Notes: generated by a model not told the origin, from the sequence alone. 32,709 nucleotides of DNA from DAOUET01 sp034430155 (GCA_034430155.1 DAOUET010000021.1:1-32709), one strand, 5' to 3'. Positions 8,132-17,850 are shown, counted from the first letter of the stretch. A program made the numbers and translations.

Positions 8132-8164
8132 GAACAAAGACGTTAATATTTTAATACTTTGTTC
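8132..8164. promoter_or_regulatory. Long-armed inverted repeat in the divergent intergenic region
   Basis: GAACAAAG (8132-8139) and CTTTGTTC (8157-8164) are perfect 8-base arms around a 17-base AT-rich centre. It lies between lacI and the transporter operon and is a candidate protein-binding site. The function is unknown. Confidence 0.3.
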
Positions 8165-8365
8165 GACCAAATGCAATAGGCATTCTGAAGGCATCCTGAA
8201 TTGGAACGGAGCAGATGACGAGTGGGGACGAACTGGAAGGTCAGTACCAGTCGCTGGCCGGATAATACCCAGTAATCGGCAGGATTTGGTGGAAAAAGGG
8301 CTTGTAATCCTCGTTTTAAGGCAACATATTCTTTCATCGCAGGCCAAAAACGGGGTGGCATAAAC

Positions 8366-8380
8366 AACATTGAAAATGTT
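8366..8380. promoter_or_regulatory. Palindrome AACATT-N3-AATGTT upstream of the operon promoter
   Basis: Perfect 6-base arms, 36 bases upstream of the proposed -35 box. It could be an operator or an activator site. Between here and the binding-protein gene I see only the promoter below and a long leader (about 250 bases) with no convincing open frame. Confidence 0.3.
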
Positions 8381-8416
8381 TTAAAAATACATGAACAAGA
8401 ACCCAAATGTTTTATA

Positions 8417-8445
8417 TTGACAATCGCATCAGTTTATGCTAAAGT
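8417..8445 (+). promoter_or_regulatory. Promoter of the pentose-oligosaccharide transport operon
   Basis: Consensus TTGACA (8417-8422), a 17-base spacer and TAAAGT (8440-8445). Transcription would start near 8452 and leave a leader of about 250 bases before the gene at 8703. A leader this long leaves room for post-transcriptional control, but I recognise no riboswitch. Confidence 0.5.
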
Positions 8446-8702
8446 TTAAAATGTCCTAAGTTTTCTCTCTCTTATCGGTACGATTTAAGCATTCGTTTTC
8501 GAGCCGATAAATTTATAGTTGTGAAAGATTGTCGTAAGGGGAAAAATCAGGTTCCTGCGTGTATTGCCAACGGGTAGGAGGCATGGGCATTTCATCCGGG
8601 CTGGCGCTGGCGGGTTCGAGTTTTTCCCTTTCGAGGCGGTTTATGTGAGGCAAGTTAAGCCGTTCAGTTCAAACCACAATCTACATACGATGGAGGAAGA
8701 AA

Positions 8703-10691
8703 ATGAAAAAGTATAGAAATTTGACCAGACGAGATTTCCTAAAGGCAGCTTCCGCATTTGCCGCGGCCAGTGCCCTGGCGAGTTGCAAACCTGCCACCCT
8801 GGCGCCACCCACGGAGGCTGGAGCCACTCAACCAGCTGCCGAGCCGACCACCGCAGCCGCAGTGGAGGAAGTGCAGCCAGGCGTACCCAGGAATCAGTGC
8901 CTCATCCTGGAGAACCCATCAGGGACTGTGCAACCGGCAGATGACTTCAACCGCTGGCGGAGCGGCTACAGCGGCAGCTGGGTATGTGGCCTCCAGCAAC
9001 TGGCCCTGGATGCGCTGTGGTACATCGACCCGGATGCGGGCGTCAAAGGCGTATGGGATAATGCCCTGGCAGCCGAGAAGCCGATCTACAATGCCGACTA
9101 CACGCAGATGACCGTCAAACTCCGCCAGGGTCTCTATTGGAGCGATGACGTGGAGTTCACGGCGGATGACTTGTACTACACCGTCGATGCCGCTATGAAG
9201 AACAAAGGACTGTCCAATAATGGCCTGTTCACGGGCAATATCGACAAGCTGGAACAGCCCGATAAATACACAGTCATCTTCCACCTGAAGGCCCCCAACT
9301 CGCGCTTCCACTCGGCCTTCACCGTGCGCTGGGGCACCACCTACATGATGCCCAAGCACATTTTTGAAAAGGAGAAAGACCCGGTGGCGTTCAAGTTCAA
9401 CCCGCCGGTCAGCCTGGGCGCCTACACGCTCAAGGACTTTGATCCAAACGGCAAATGGTACCTGTGGCAGCTGCGCGATGATTGGAAGAAGACCTCTGTC
9501 GCCCTCCTGGGTGATTGTAGTGTCAAGTACGCCATGTACATTGACCCCGGCCCAAGCGATAAGCGCGTTATCGCCCAAACGGCGCACCAGCTGGATGTGA
9601 TCCATGACTGCACTCCCGAAGGCCGCATTACCCTGGCCAAGAACAGCCCCACCTCGGTCGGCTGGTTCAAATCGTTTCCATGGGCGCATCCGGATCCCAC
9701 CCTACCGGCCGTCATCTACAACAACGAAAAACCCGGCCTGGACAAGAAGGAAGTCCGCTGGGCGCTGACGCTGGCGATTGATATCGCCCAGGTCGCCCTG
9801 GCCTCCTACAAAGGCGCTGCAACCATCTCCGCCATCCACGTCCCGCCGACCGGGATGTACCCCAAGTACTATCACACGCCGCTGGAACCCTGGTTGAATG
9901 ACTTTACCATCAAGGTTGGCGGGCAGGACTACAAGCCCTACGATCCAACTGCCGCCCAACGGATTGCCGATTTGGCCCGCCAGAGCCTGGGCGAACTGGT
10001 GCCGACCGATGCCGACACCATCAAGAAATACATTGGAGCAGGCTGGTGGAAAAACGATCTCAAAGCGGCCGAACAGCTGATGCTGGATGCTGGCATGAAG
10101 AAAGGCGGCGACAGTAAATGGCAGCTCCCCGATGGCTCCGCCTTCAAGGTACCGCTGATGGGTCTGGGTGAAAGCAACCCGACCATGAACCGGGCTGCCG
10201 CGGCGGTCGTCGAGAACTGGAAGGCTTTCGGCATCGACGCCACCCTCGACGCGCAGGCCAATCTCTGGCCCATCATGAGCAGCGGCGAATACAGCGCCAG
10301 CTTTGCCTGGACGATCGAAACCTGGGGCGGCGACCCCGACCTGTTCTACTTCCTCCAGTCCTGGCACTCAAAGTTCTACGTAGCGAGTGGCGAACCCGCT
10401 GCCGGCACTAACAGCATGCGCTGGAAGAACCCCGAACTCGACCAGATCATCGAAAGCATCCAGGAGATCTCCTTCGACGATCCCAAGGGCGTCGAGCTGG
10501 GACTGCAGTACTGCAAGCTCGCAGCGCAGGATATGCCGATTACCCCCATCATGGCGTACAACGTCTTCACAACCATGGACACCACCTACTTCACCGGGTA
10601 TCCATCTGTGGATGATCCCTACACGGATCCAGTGCCGAACTGGGGTAACACCAAGTACATGTACATCAAGATTAAACCGAAAAAGGCATAA
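8703..10691 (+). CDS. ABC transporter solute-binding lipoprotein, family 5
   Basis: 662 residues. The N-terminus has a Tat-like motif (LTRRDFLKAA, twin Arg at residues 9-10) and a lipobox ALASC with Cys28. The mature protein would thus be anchored outside the membrane, followed by an Ala/Pro/Thr-rich linker (about residues 30-58). The body matches SBP_bac_5 (oligopeptide/nickel/oligosaccharide type): YTQMTVKLRQGLYWSDD, FTADDLYYTV, YTVIFHLKAPNS and DKKEVRWALTLAIDI, with the C-terminal LDQIIESIQEI. GGAGGAAG precedes the ATG. It is first in an operon with two permeases, two ATPases and arabinofuranosidases. The likely ligand is an arabino- or xylo-oligosaccharide, as in known family-5 sugar systems, although most family-5 proteins bind peptides. 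Confidence 0.9.
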   Translation: MKKYRNLTRRDFLKAASAFAAASALASCKPATLAPPTEAGATQPAAEPTTAAAVEEVQPGVPRNQCLILENPSGTVQPADDFNRWRSGYSGSWVCGLQQLALDALWYIDPDAGVKGVWDNALAAEKPIYNADYTQMTVKLRQGLYWSDDVEFTADDLYYTVDAAMKNKGLSNNGLFTGNIDKLEQPDKYTVIFHLKAPNSRFHSAFTVRWGTTYMMPKHIFEKEKDPVAFKFNPPVSLGAYTLKDFDPNGKWYLWQLRDDWKKTSVALLGDCSVKYAMYIDPGPSDKRVIAQTAHQLDVIHDCTPEGRITLAKNSPTSVGWFKSFPWAHPDPTLPAVIYNNEKPGLDKKEVRWALTLAIDIAQVALASYKGAATISAIHVPPTGMYPKYYHTPLEPWLNDFTIKVGGQDYKPYDPTAAQRIADLARQSLGELVPTDADTIKKYIGAGWWKNDLKAAEQLMLDAGMKKGGDSKWQLPDGSAFKVPLMGLGESNPTMNRAAAAVVENWKAFGIDATLDAQANLWPIMSSGEYSASFAWTIETWGGDPDLFYFLQSWHSKFYVASGEPAAGTNSMRWKNPELDQIIESIQEISFDDPKGVELGLQYCKLAAQDMPITPIMAYNVFTTMDTTYFTGYPSVDDPYTDPVPNWGNTKYMYIKIKPKKA

Positions 10692-10782
10692 CCTCGCCGT
10701 TGATAAGATCGCGTTTATAATTAGGCAGGCGCCAATGAATTGAATGCGATAATCGAGGTTAAAGAGCAGTAGCAGCACAATT

Positions 10783-10826
10783 CCCCTCCATAGCGGTTGT
10801 CTAAACCGGCGGCCACTGTGGAGGGG
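10783..10826 (+). promoter_or_regulatory. Stem-loop between binding-protein and permease genes
   Basis: CCCCTCCA (10783-10790) pairs perfectly with TGGAGGGG (10819-10826). An inner CGGTT/AACCG hairpin lies at 10793-10807. Only CTTT follows, so it is a weak or partial terminator at most. Such structures commonly protect the binding-protein mRNA and lower permease expression. Confidence 0.55.
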
Positions 10827-10851
10827 CTTTCTCATATTGGAGGCAGTCTAA

Positions 10852-11862
10852 ATGCGACAGTTTATCCTTCGTTATTTAATTCCGCGCTTCCTTCAGTTCT
10901 TAACAATCATTTTTGTTGGGATCACGGTCACCTTTATCATTCCCCGGCTATCTCCCACAGACCCGGTAGAAGCGCAGATATCCATGATGATGGCGAGGGG
11001 CGAGACCCTCGACCCTCAATCCGTCGCCTCAATGCGCGCCGCTCTGACAGATATGTACGGCCTGTCTGGCGGTCCGGTCGAGCAGTATTTTGCGTTTTGG
11101 GGCCGCCTGCTCCGGGGTGACCTCGGCCCTTCGCTCGCAAATTTCCCGGCCCCGGTGTCCGAGATGATTGGCCAGGCCATGCCGTATACGCTCAGCCTGT
11201 TGATTCCCGCCGTGCTGATTTCGTGGGTTTTTGGCAACCTGTTCGGCACCTGGTCAAGCTACTATCCGAAAAACAAAGTCTTGAGCGTGATCGAAGTGCT
11301 GGGCCAGGCAGTCCGCCCTATTCCATACTACATTGTAGCCATGGTCCTGCTGGTGGTGTTTGCTTTCTTCATACCCATCCTCCCCTTCAGCGGGGCGTAC
11401 GATGTCGGGACTCGTCCTACCTGGACACTCGACTTTCTCTTGACCTATATACAGCATTCCATACTCCCGGCAGCTACCCTGATACTGGTCGGGTTTGGCG
11501 GCTGGTTTATCGGTATGAAATCCCTCACCTCCAACATTATTTCGGAGGATTATGTGGTCTATGCCGAAACTACCGGGATGAAGGAAAGCAAGATTCTCTC
11601 GCAATATATCATGCGCAACGCCCTGCTGCCGCAGATCACCGGCCTGGCGATGTCGCTTGGAACGGTTTTTAGCGGCGCGCTCATTATGGAGGTTGTCTTT
11701 GGTTTCCCGGGGATTGGCGCGCTGACCATGGCGGCAGTCTTTAGGAACGATTATTCCATGATCATGGGCATTGCCATTTATTCGATTATCGGCGTGGCTG
11801 TGACCGTTTTTCTCGTGGATTTAATTTACCCGCTGTTCGATCCACGGGTGCGGTTCCAGTAG
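10852..11862 (+). CDS. ABC transporter permease, DppB/OppB type
   Basis: 336 residues and about six membrane spans. It starts MRQFILRYLIPRFLQFL, then IIFVGITVTFIIPRLSPTDP, the usual OppB-like first helix and PxDP motif. The cytoplasmic loop that couples to the ATPase is YAETTGMKESKILSQYIMRNALLPQITGLA (residues near 235-264), followed by LIMEVVFGFPGIGALT. GGAGGCAG lies before ATG 10852. It works with the next permease as the membrane channel for the solute bound by the lipoprotein upstream. Confidence 0.92.
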   Translation: MRQFILRYLIPRFLQFLTIIFVGITVTFIIPRLSPTDPVEAQISMMMARGETLDPQSVASMRAALTDMYGLSGGPVEQYFAFWGRLLRGDLGPSLANFPAPVSEMIGQAMPYTLSLLIPAVLISWVFGNLFGTWSSYYPKNKVLSVIEVLGQAVRPIPYYIVAMVLLVVFAFFIPILPFSGAYDVGTRPTWTLDFLLTYIQHSILPAATLILVGFGGWFIGMKSLTSNIISEDYVVYAETTGMKESKILSQYIMRNALLPQITGLAMSLGTVFSGALIMEVVFGFPGIGALTMAAVFRNDYSMIMGIAIYSIIGVAVTVFLVDLIYPLFDPRVRFQ

Positions 11863-11874
11863 GAGGCCAGCCTT

Positions 11875-12732
11875 ATGCTCAAAGTAATTCGCGATTTGCT
11901 AAAATATGACGGCCGCTTCCGCATTGCCTTTATTTTCCTAATAGCGGTGGTGGTGATGATTTTCCTGTCCTTTGTCTCCCCGTATGACACGGGCAAGAGC
12001 TTTGTCGTCGCAATGGATACACCCCCATCGCTGGAGCACATATTCGGCACCGACTCCCGCGGCCAGGATATCTTCTGGTGGATGACTTTTGGCGTGCGCA
12101 ATTCGCTTGTGATGGGGATGATCACGGCGGTTATCTCGCGTGTGCTCGCCATCTTCGTCGGCCTGATTGCCGGGTACCAGGGCGGGTGGCTTGACCGGGT
12201 GCTGATGTCGATCAATGACAGCTTCGTGGTATTGCCCCTGCTCCCCATACTGATCCTGCTGGGTTTCCTGCTGCGCGACCAGATGAACCTGTTCTTACTG
12301 GGGGTGATCCTGGGCTTCTTTGGCTGGCCTTATGACGCCCGCCTGATCCGTTCCCAGGTGTTGAGCTTGAAGGAGCGCTCATTTACCCGAACCGCGGTTT
12401 ATTCCGGGACCAACGGATTTTGGATCACGATCAATGAGCATCTTCCCTTCGTGCTGCCAATCGTGTTTGCCACCACCATTAATAACTTGCTATGGTCCAT
12501 TGGAATGGAAGTCACTTTGAGTGTACTGGGGCTTTCGGACCTGACCACCCCTTCCATCGGAACCGCACTCTTCTGGGCCAATCAGCACGGGGCATTAGTG
12601 GCGGGGGTTTGGTGGTGGATCGCTGCACCGGCTCTGGTGGCGATCATTCTGTTTCTCGGTCTCTATCTGCTCTTCACAAGCATCAATGAGTACATTGATC
12701 CACGAACTCGCCTGCGCTTGATTGGAGGATAA
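11875..12732 (+). CDS. ABC transporter permease, DppC/OppC type
   Basis: 285 residues, starting 12 bases after the first permease and preceded by AGGAGGCC. After an N-terminal membrane helix comes the OppC-type signature HIFGTDSRGQDIFWWMTFGVR. The coupling loop is YDARLIRSQVLSLKERSFTRTAVYSG with EHLPFVLPIVFATTINNLLW, and the end is INEYIDPRTRLRL. It is the partner of the preceding permease. Spacing and order match a standard Opp-type operon. No irregularities were seen. Confidence 0.92.
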   Translation: MLKVIRDLLKYDGRFRIAFIFLIAVVVMIFLSFVSPYDTGKSFVVAMDTPPSLEHIFGTDSRGQDIFWWMTFGVRNSLVMGMITAVISRVLAIFVGLIAGYQGGWLDRVLMSINDSFVVLPLLPILILLGFLLRDQMNLFLLGVILGFFGWPYDARLIRSQVLSLKERSFTRTAVYSGTNGFWITINEHLPFVLPIVFATTINNLLWSIGMEVTLSVLGLSDLTTPSIGTALFWANQHGALVAGVWWWIAAPALVAIILFLGLYLLFTSINEYIDPRTRLRLIGG

Positions 12733-12735
12733 CCC

Positions 12736-13728
12736 GTGGCACTATTAAGCGTACAAGACATCTGTGCCTATTACCGGACTGAAATTTATGGGATCTCACG
12801 GACCGTACGAGCTGTCGATGGAGTTACTTTTGACCTTCTTCCGAATGAGATTTATGGTGTGGCCGGCGAGTCGAGCTGTGGTAAAACAACCCTGATCAAA
12901 GTGATCTCAGGGAATATCAAACATCCCCTAAAGGCTATGTCAGGGAGTGTCAACTGCAATTTTGGTGATTATAAAGTCGATATGCTGAAGGTCTCGCAGG
13001 ATGAGCTCCGGCGGAACATCCGCTGGAAGGAAATCTCGTATGTGATGCAGGGATCCATGAGTGTTCTCAATCCGGTGCGCAAGATCATTAAAACCTTCGA
13101 GGATATCGTTGATACGCACGAACCAATCACCGATAAGAAGAAATTCCTGGAAGAGGCAACCGCTCACGTCAACCGTCTGGGACTCCCGACCGAAATCCTC
13201 AACTCCTACCCGCACCAGCTTTCGGGCGGCATGAGACAGCGGGTGGCTATTGCCCTGGCGACTTTGTTCCAACCCAGGTTGATTTTGGCTGACGAGCCCA
13301 CCACAGCGCTGGATGTGGTTGTTCAGCGGGGAGTCCTGCAGATGCTTAAAGATATCCAGTCGATGAGCAGCAATACGGTGCTCCTGGTGACCCATGATAT
13401 GGCTGTGCATGCCAATGTGGCCAACCGGGTCATGATCATGTACGCGGGCCGGATTGCTGAAGAGGCGCCAACCGAGAGTATTTTCAATGCGCCGCTCCAT
13501 CCATACACCCAGCACCTGATCCGCTCGCTGCCGATGATCGGTGAAAGATCGAATAAAGCGAGCCTGAAAGGCACACCGCCAAACCTCGCCAATCCGCCGA
13601 GCGGCTGCCGGTTCCACACACGCTGCCCCTATGTGATGGATGTATGCCGGACCGACGTACCCGATTTGGTACAGGTTAAAGAACGTCATCGCGTTGCCTG
13701 CTTCCTGGTCAAGGAGGCCTCCCTATGA
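12736..13728 (+). CDS. ABC transporter ATPase, DppD/OppD type
   Basis: 330 residues from GTG 12736, with GGAGGATAA upstream. Walker A is GESSCGKTT (residues 44-52); the usual third residue after GE is Gly, and here it is Ser. The signature is LSGGMRQRVAIALAT and Walker B is RLILADEPTTALD. The C-terminal oligopeptide/sugar extension (HPYTQHLIRSLP and GCRFHTRCPYVMDVC) carries the Cys motif that can bind a cluster in some homologues. It supplies ATP hydrolysis for the transporter at the inner face of the membrane. The 3' end overlaps the next ATPase by 4 bases, which indicates translational coupling. Confidence 0.92.
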   Translation: MALLSVQDICAYYRTEIYGISRTVRAVDGVTFDLLPNEIYGVAGESSCGKTTLIKVISGNIKHPLKAMSGSVNCNFGDYKVDMLKVSQDELRRNIRWKEISYVMQGSMSVLNPVRKIIKTFEDIVDTHEPITDKKKFLEEATAHVNRLGLPTEILNSYPHQLSGGMRQRVAIALATLFQPRLILADEPTTALDVVVQRGVLQMLKDIQSMSSNTVLLVTHDMAVHANVANRVMIMYAGRIAEEAPTESIFNAPLHPYTQHLIRSLPMIGERSNKASLKGTPPNLANPPSGCRFHTRCPYVMDVCRTDVPDLVQVKERHRVACFLVKEASL

Positions 13729-14738
13729 GCGCAAACGGAAAATTACTGGATGTTCAACACGTGACGGTCGAATTTCATATTGGTGGCCTGGTCGGCGGTT
13801 CACTCCTGGTGGCGGTCAATGATATCTCCTTCTCCCTGGAGAGTGATAAGCCGGAGATATTAACTTTGGCCGGTGAAAGTGGCAGCGGCAAAACCACGCT
13901 CTCCCGCTTGCTGCTCGCTGACCTTGTCCCAACACGGGGTAAGGTGTTCTTTGAAGGCCGCGATTTAGCAAAGATCCACAAGCGGAGCGAGTTCAAAGAA
14001 TTCATAAAGAAGGTCCAGCCGGTGTTCCAGAATCCCTTCGAGACGTTCAATCCCCTGCGGCGGATCGATGCGTACCTGTTTGATACTGCAATGAACTTTG
14101 GGATGGCGCCAAACCATCGTGATGCGGCCCAAATTGTGGATGAATCTCTTCGCAATGTGGGGCTGTCGCTGGAAGAGGTGAGCAGGCGCTATCCGCACGA
14201 GCTTTCCGGCGGTCAGATCCAACGGGTCTCTGTCGCGCGGGCCCTCATTTCCCAGCCCAAATTAATCCTCGCCGACGAGCCCGTCTCAATGGTCGACGCA
14301 TCTCTGCGTATGGAGATCGTGAACCTGTTTCGTAAGCTCCGGGATGAACAGAAGGTCAGCGTCATTTACATCACGCATGACCTGGCGACTGCCTACTACA
14401 TCAGCGACCGGATTGGGATCATGCTGCGCGGCTACATTGTCGAATCCGGACCAGTTGATGATGTTCTGAACCGGCCTTTCCATCCCTATACGAAGCTCCT
14501 CATCGAGTCAGTTCCTGAACCCGCCCCCAAAGACAGAGAGGCATGGGCCAGGCATATTTCTCTCGGAACGACGGAGGTGAAAGAATATGGCCGGGTGGGA
14601 TGCAAATTTGCGGGTCGCTGCCCGCAGGTGATGGATATCTGCCGTCAAGTTGATCCCCCAGATGTACAAATCGAACGGCGGATGGTGAAGTGCTACCTGT
14701 ATACGGAGCACGCCAGGCAGGCTTCTCCAGAGAAATGA
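13725..14738 (+). CDS. ABC transporter ATPase, DppF/OppF type
   Basis: 337 residues, starting in an ATGA overlap with the previous gene. Walker A is GESGSGKTT (residues 50-58), signature LSGGQIQRVSVARAL, Walker B KLILADEPVSMVDASLR, switch YITHDLATAYY. The C-terminal extension VGCKFAGRCPQVMDICRQ is typical. It forms the heterodimeric ATPase with the preceding gene. A diverged partial relative of this protein's signature-to-switch region lies at 17978-18234, in front of the GH43 gene. A second transporter of this kind therefore once existed nearby. Confidence 0.92.
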   Translation: MSANGKLLDVQHVTVEFHIGGLVGGSLLVAVNDISFSLESDKPEILTLAGESGSGKTTLSRLLLADLVPTRGKVFFEGRDLAKIHKRSEFKEFIKKVQPVFQNPFETFNPLRRIDAYLFDTAMNFGMAPNHRDAAQIVDESLRNVGLSLEEVSRRYPHELSGGQIQRVSVARALISQPKLILADEPVSMVDASLRMEIVNLFRKLRDEQKVSVIYITHDLATAYYISDRIGIMLRGYIVESGPVDDVLNRPFHPYTKLLIESVPEPAPKDREAWARHISLGTTEVKEYGRVGCKFAGRCPQVMDICRQVDPPDVQIERRMVKCYLYTEHARQASPEK

Positions 14739-14754
14739 AAAGGTAAAAATAAAA

Positions 14755-16305
14755 ATGAATACGACTCAAATCACCCTCAACCCGGCTGATACAATCGCCA
14801 CCATCAACCCAAACATTTACGGTCACTTCGCCGAGCACCTCGGCCGGTGCATCTATGATGGCATGTGGGTCGGTGAGGATGCGCCCATACCCAACATAGG
14901 CGGCTTTCGTACCGATATCATCGAAGCCCTGCGCCGGCTGAATCCACCGGTCATCCGCTGGCCGGGGGGCTGCTTCGCCGATGACTATCACTGGCAGGAT
15001 GGAATTGGCCCGCGTGACCAGCGACCCCGCCGGATCAACATCCATTGGGGCGAAGTGGTCGAAACCAACCACGTCGGCACCCAGGAATTTATCCGCTTCT
15101 GTCGCCTGGTTGGCGCCGAACCGTACTTTTGTGGGAACGTCGGCTCCGGAACTGCCCGCGAACTGCGCGACTGGGTCGAATATTGCAATTTCCCCGATTC
15201 AGGTCCCAATGGTTCCACCTGGGCGCAGCAGCGTACTACGGACGGCAGTCCCGAACCGTTTGACGTAACCTATTGGGGTGTGGGAAACGAGAACTGGGGC
15301 TGCGGAGGGAACTTCTCCCCGGAAGATTACTGTACGGAATTCCGCCGTTATGCTGCCTTTATTCGCGGCTTTGGGAAAAAGCTGTTCGTCATCGCCTGCG
15401 GCCCATCCGGCAATGATGTCGAATGGACCAACCGGTTCTTCCACAAGCTTTATAAGGATTACTGGGCCTTCAATAACATCGACGGCTTTGCCGCGCACTA
15501 TTATTGCGGCACCGCCGGCACCGCTACCGAATATACTGAGGACGAATTTTACCGCCTTCTCGAAAAAGGGCTCAAGATGGAAGCTCTGGTCATCCAGCAG
15601 CGTACGGCGATGGATGCCTGGGATCCGGGTCGGAAAATCGGCTTGATTGTCGATGAGTGGGGAACCTGGCACCCGGTCGAAAAGGGAACCAACCCAGCTT
15701 TCCTCTACCAACAGAACACTATCCGTGATGCGATTGTCGCTGCCAACACACTCGATATCTTCAACCGCCACGCCGATAAGCTGGTGATGGCTAACATCGC
15801 GCAGACTATTAATGTCTTGCAGGCGATGATCCTGACCGAAGGCGAGCAGATGCTGGTCACGCCGACTGGCTACGTCTACGAGATGTACGCTCCCCACCAG
15901 GGTGCGACGGCACTGCGAGCTCGAATCGAGACGCCAGACATCCACTTCACGAAAAGCAATATTATCCAAACATCCTGGCAGAACGCGCTGCAAAAAGGCG
16001 AGACGATGGAGGGATCCATTCCACTCGTCTCCGGCAGCGTCTCAATAAATGGTAAAGAGCTTTTCTTAACCGTTACCAACAGCCATGCCTGCGAAGCTGT
16101 CGAAGCGACAGTCGATCTTCTCGGTGGGGCGCGGATTGAACAGGGGATCGGACAGGTCCTGACGGGTGAAATACATGTCCATAACACATTCGATGACCCT
16201 GGGCAAGTCATTCCGCAGGAAATCGACCTTACATGCCGGCTCGATCAGCTCAACCTTACCCTTCCGCCCACCTCCATTGCCGCAATCCGGGTCCTTTTGA
16301 ACTGA
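14755..16305 (+). CDS. Alpha-L-arabinofuranosidase, GH51 (first copy)
   Basis: 516 residues with no signal peptide, so intracellular. GH51 hallmarks are IYGHFAEHLGRCIYDGMW, IRWPGGCFADDYHWQDGIG, the acid/base Glu in GVGNENWG (E179) and the nucleophile Glu in LIVDEWGTW (E301), followed by a C-terminal beta domain. It would release L-arabinose from short arabinoxylan or arabinan oligosaccharides after import. It starts 16 bases after the ATPase and belongs to the same operon. It is only moderately similar to the next GH51, so the two are likely different in linkage preference rather than a recent duplication. Confidence 0.92.
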   Translation: MNTTQITLNPADTIATINPNIYGHFAEHLGRCIYDGMWVGEDAPIPNIGGFRTDIIEALRRLNPPVIRWPGGCFADDYHWQDGIGPRDQRPRRINIHWGEVVETNHVGTQEFIRFCRLVGAEPYFCGNVGSGTARELRDWVEYCNFPDSGPNGSTWAQQRTTDGSPEPFDVTYWGVGNENWGCGGNFSPEDYCTEFRRYAAFIRGFGKKLFVIACGPSGNDVEWTNRFFHKLYKDYWAFNNIDGFAAHYYCGTAGTATEYTEDEFYRLLEKGLKMEALVIQQRTAMDAWDPGRKIGLIVDEWGTWHPVEKGTNPAFLYQQNTIRDAIVAANTLDIFNRHADKLVMANIAQTINVLQAMILTEGEQMLVTPTGYVYEMYAPHQGATALRARIETPDIHFTKSNIIQTSWQNALQKGETMEGSIPLVSGSVSINGKELFLTVTNSHACEAVEATVDLLGGARIEQGIGQVLTGEIHVHNTFDDPGQVIPQEIDLTCRLDQLNLTLPPTSIAAIRVLLN

Positions 16306-16353
16306 ACGCCTAAAAAAAGAGACATAATCAGGCTCGATTTTGGGAACCTCATC

Positions 16354-17850
16354 ATGGAAAAGACACGTATTGTTCTTGACCCCGCCTATAAAATTGCCGA
16401 GGTGGACCCCCGTATATTCGGCGGTTTCCTCGAGCACACGGGGCGGGCAGTTTATGAAGGCGTTTTTGATCCAAAATCCTCCCATTCCGATGAAAACGGT
16501 TTCCGTAAAGATGTGTTGGACGCGCTAAGACGCCTGCGCCTGACAGCAGTACGATACCCCGGCGGTAACTTTGCTTCCGGTTATCACTGGATGGACGGCA
16601 TTGGTCCAAAGAACCAGCGCCCAACGGTACGCGAGTTGGCCTGGCAGAGCATCGAGCTAAACCAGTTTGGCACAGATGAATATATCAAAATGGCACGCAG
16701 GATGAACTGGACGCCTATGATGACCATCAACCTGGGGACAGGCACACCAGAGGAGGCCCGTAACTGGGTGGAATACTGCAACTGCCCCGTTGGGACAAGA
16801 TTCGCCGATCTGCGTGCAAAAAACGGGTCAGAAGCCTCGTATGGCGTTAAGCTGTGGTGCCTGGGTAACGAGCTGGATGGTCCCTGGCAGCTTGGTCACA
16901 TGCCGGCTGACCAGTATGCCGTCCTCGCACAGCAGGCGGCAAAGTTGATGAAAGATACTGACCCGAATATCGAAACCATCGCTTGCGGCTCGTGCAGCAG
17001 AAACCTATCCACTTACATGGACTGGGATCGTACGGTACTGGAGTACATCAGCACATATGCGGATTACATCAGCCTGCACCGGTACGCCGGCAACCGCAAG
17101 GGCAATACCGCCGATTATCTGGCGGTCACCAACTCGATCGACCAGCAGATTGAGGAAATAGATGCTGTCTGCCGGTATGTGCAAGGACGCAGCAGAAGTA
17201 CGAAACGCCATTACCTGTGTTTTGATGAATGGAATGTCTGGTACCGTACCCAAAACCCTGAACATACCAATGGCAGCGGAAAATTCGCTCCGCACTTGAT
17301 CGAAGAACATTACAACCTGGAAGACGCCCTCGTTGTGGCTGGTTTTCTCAATTGCTTCATCCGACATGCCGACATTGTCAAAATTGCCAACATCGCCCAG
17401 ATTGTCAATGTGATCGCCCCGATCCTCACCCGCGGCGATGATATGCTACTGCAGACGATCTTCTACCCATTTGCTATGTACTCATCCCGGCGGGATGGGA
17501 CTGCACTCCTGCCCTCTGTCAAGGGGCCAGCCTACGACAGCCCATCCTATGGGAGGGTCAACACCATCGACACCAGCGCCATCTTGGGCGATGGCGTCCT
17601 ACATACTTTTCTGGTCAATCGCAATATCAGAGCAGCTGCCGAAATTGAGATTGACCCTGGCAGGGGAAAACTCGTATCAGTCATGTCCGCTGAAGTTGTC
17701 AGCGGCCCAGGCCCGGATGCGCGCAATACCTACGAGAATCCAAATGCCATCTGCAGCCAGCCTTTGCAGACGGTTAAGATCAGCGAGGGAAAAGCGAGTG
17801 TCCAGCTTTCGCCGCTCGCGGTTGCCGCCATCACCTTTAGAACTACCTGA
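16354..17850 (+). CDS. abfA: Alpha-L-arabinofuranosidase, GH51 (second copy, AbfA-like)
   Basis: 498 residues, close to the ~500 of classical AbfA enzymes. There is no signal peptide. Motifs are RIFGGFLEHTGRAVYEGV, VRYPGGNFASGYHWMDGIGP, NWVEYCN, the acid/base Glu in CLGNELDGPW (E173), LHRYAGN and the nucleophile Glu in CFDEWNVWY (E292). It starts 48 bases after the first GH51. It probably removes arabinose side groups from imported oligosaccharides in the cytoplasm. The downstream DNA is a rearrangement scar carrying an ABC ATPase remnant. Confidence 0.93.
   Translation: MEKTRIVLDPAYKIAEVDPRIFGGFLEHTGRAVYEGVFDPKSSHSDENGFRKDVLDALRRLRLTAVRYPGGNFASGYHWMDGIGPKNQRPTVRELAWQSIELNQFGTDEYIKMARRMNWTPMMTINLGTGTPEEARNWVEYCNCPVGTRFADLRAKNGSEASYGVKLWCLGNELDGPWQLGHMPADQYAVLAQQAAKLMKDTDPNIETIACGSCSRNLSTYMDWDRTVLEYISTYADYISLHRYAGNRKGNTADYLAVTNSIDQQIEEIDAVCRYVQGRSRSTKRHYLCFDEWNVWYRTQNPEHTNGSGKFAPHLIEEHYNLEDALVVAGFLNCFIRHADIVKIANIAQIVNVIAPILTRGDDMLLQTIFYPFAMYSSRRDGTALLPSVKGPAYDSPSYGRVNTIDTSAILGDGVLHTFLVNRNIRAAAEIEIDPGRGKLVSVMSAEVVSGPGPDARNTYENPNAICSQPLQTVKISEGKASVQLSPLAVAAITFRTT

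Noticed and set aside
8583..8648. Possible 21-codon leader peptide with GGAG just before its ATG
   Set aside because: The spacing of two bases is too short for initiation, and there is no repeated codon pattern suggesting attenuation.
9702..10367. Long minus-strand frames under the binding-protein gene
   Set aside because: Shadows of a high-GC coding sequence; no domain or start signal.
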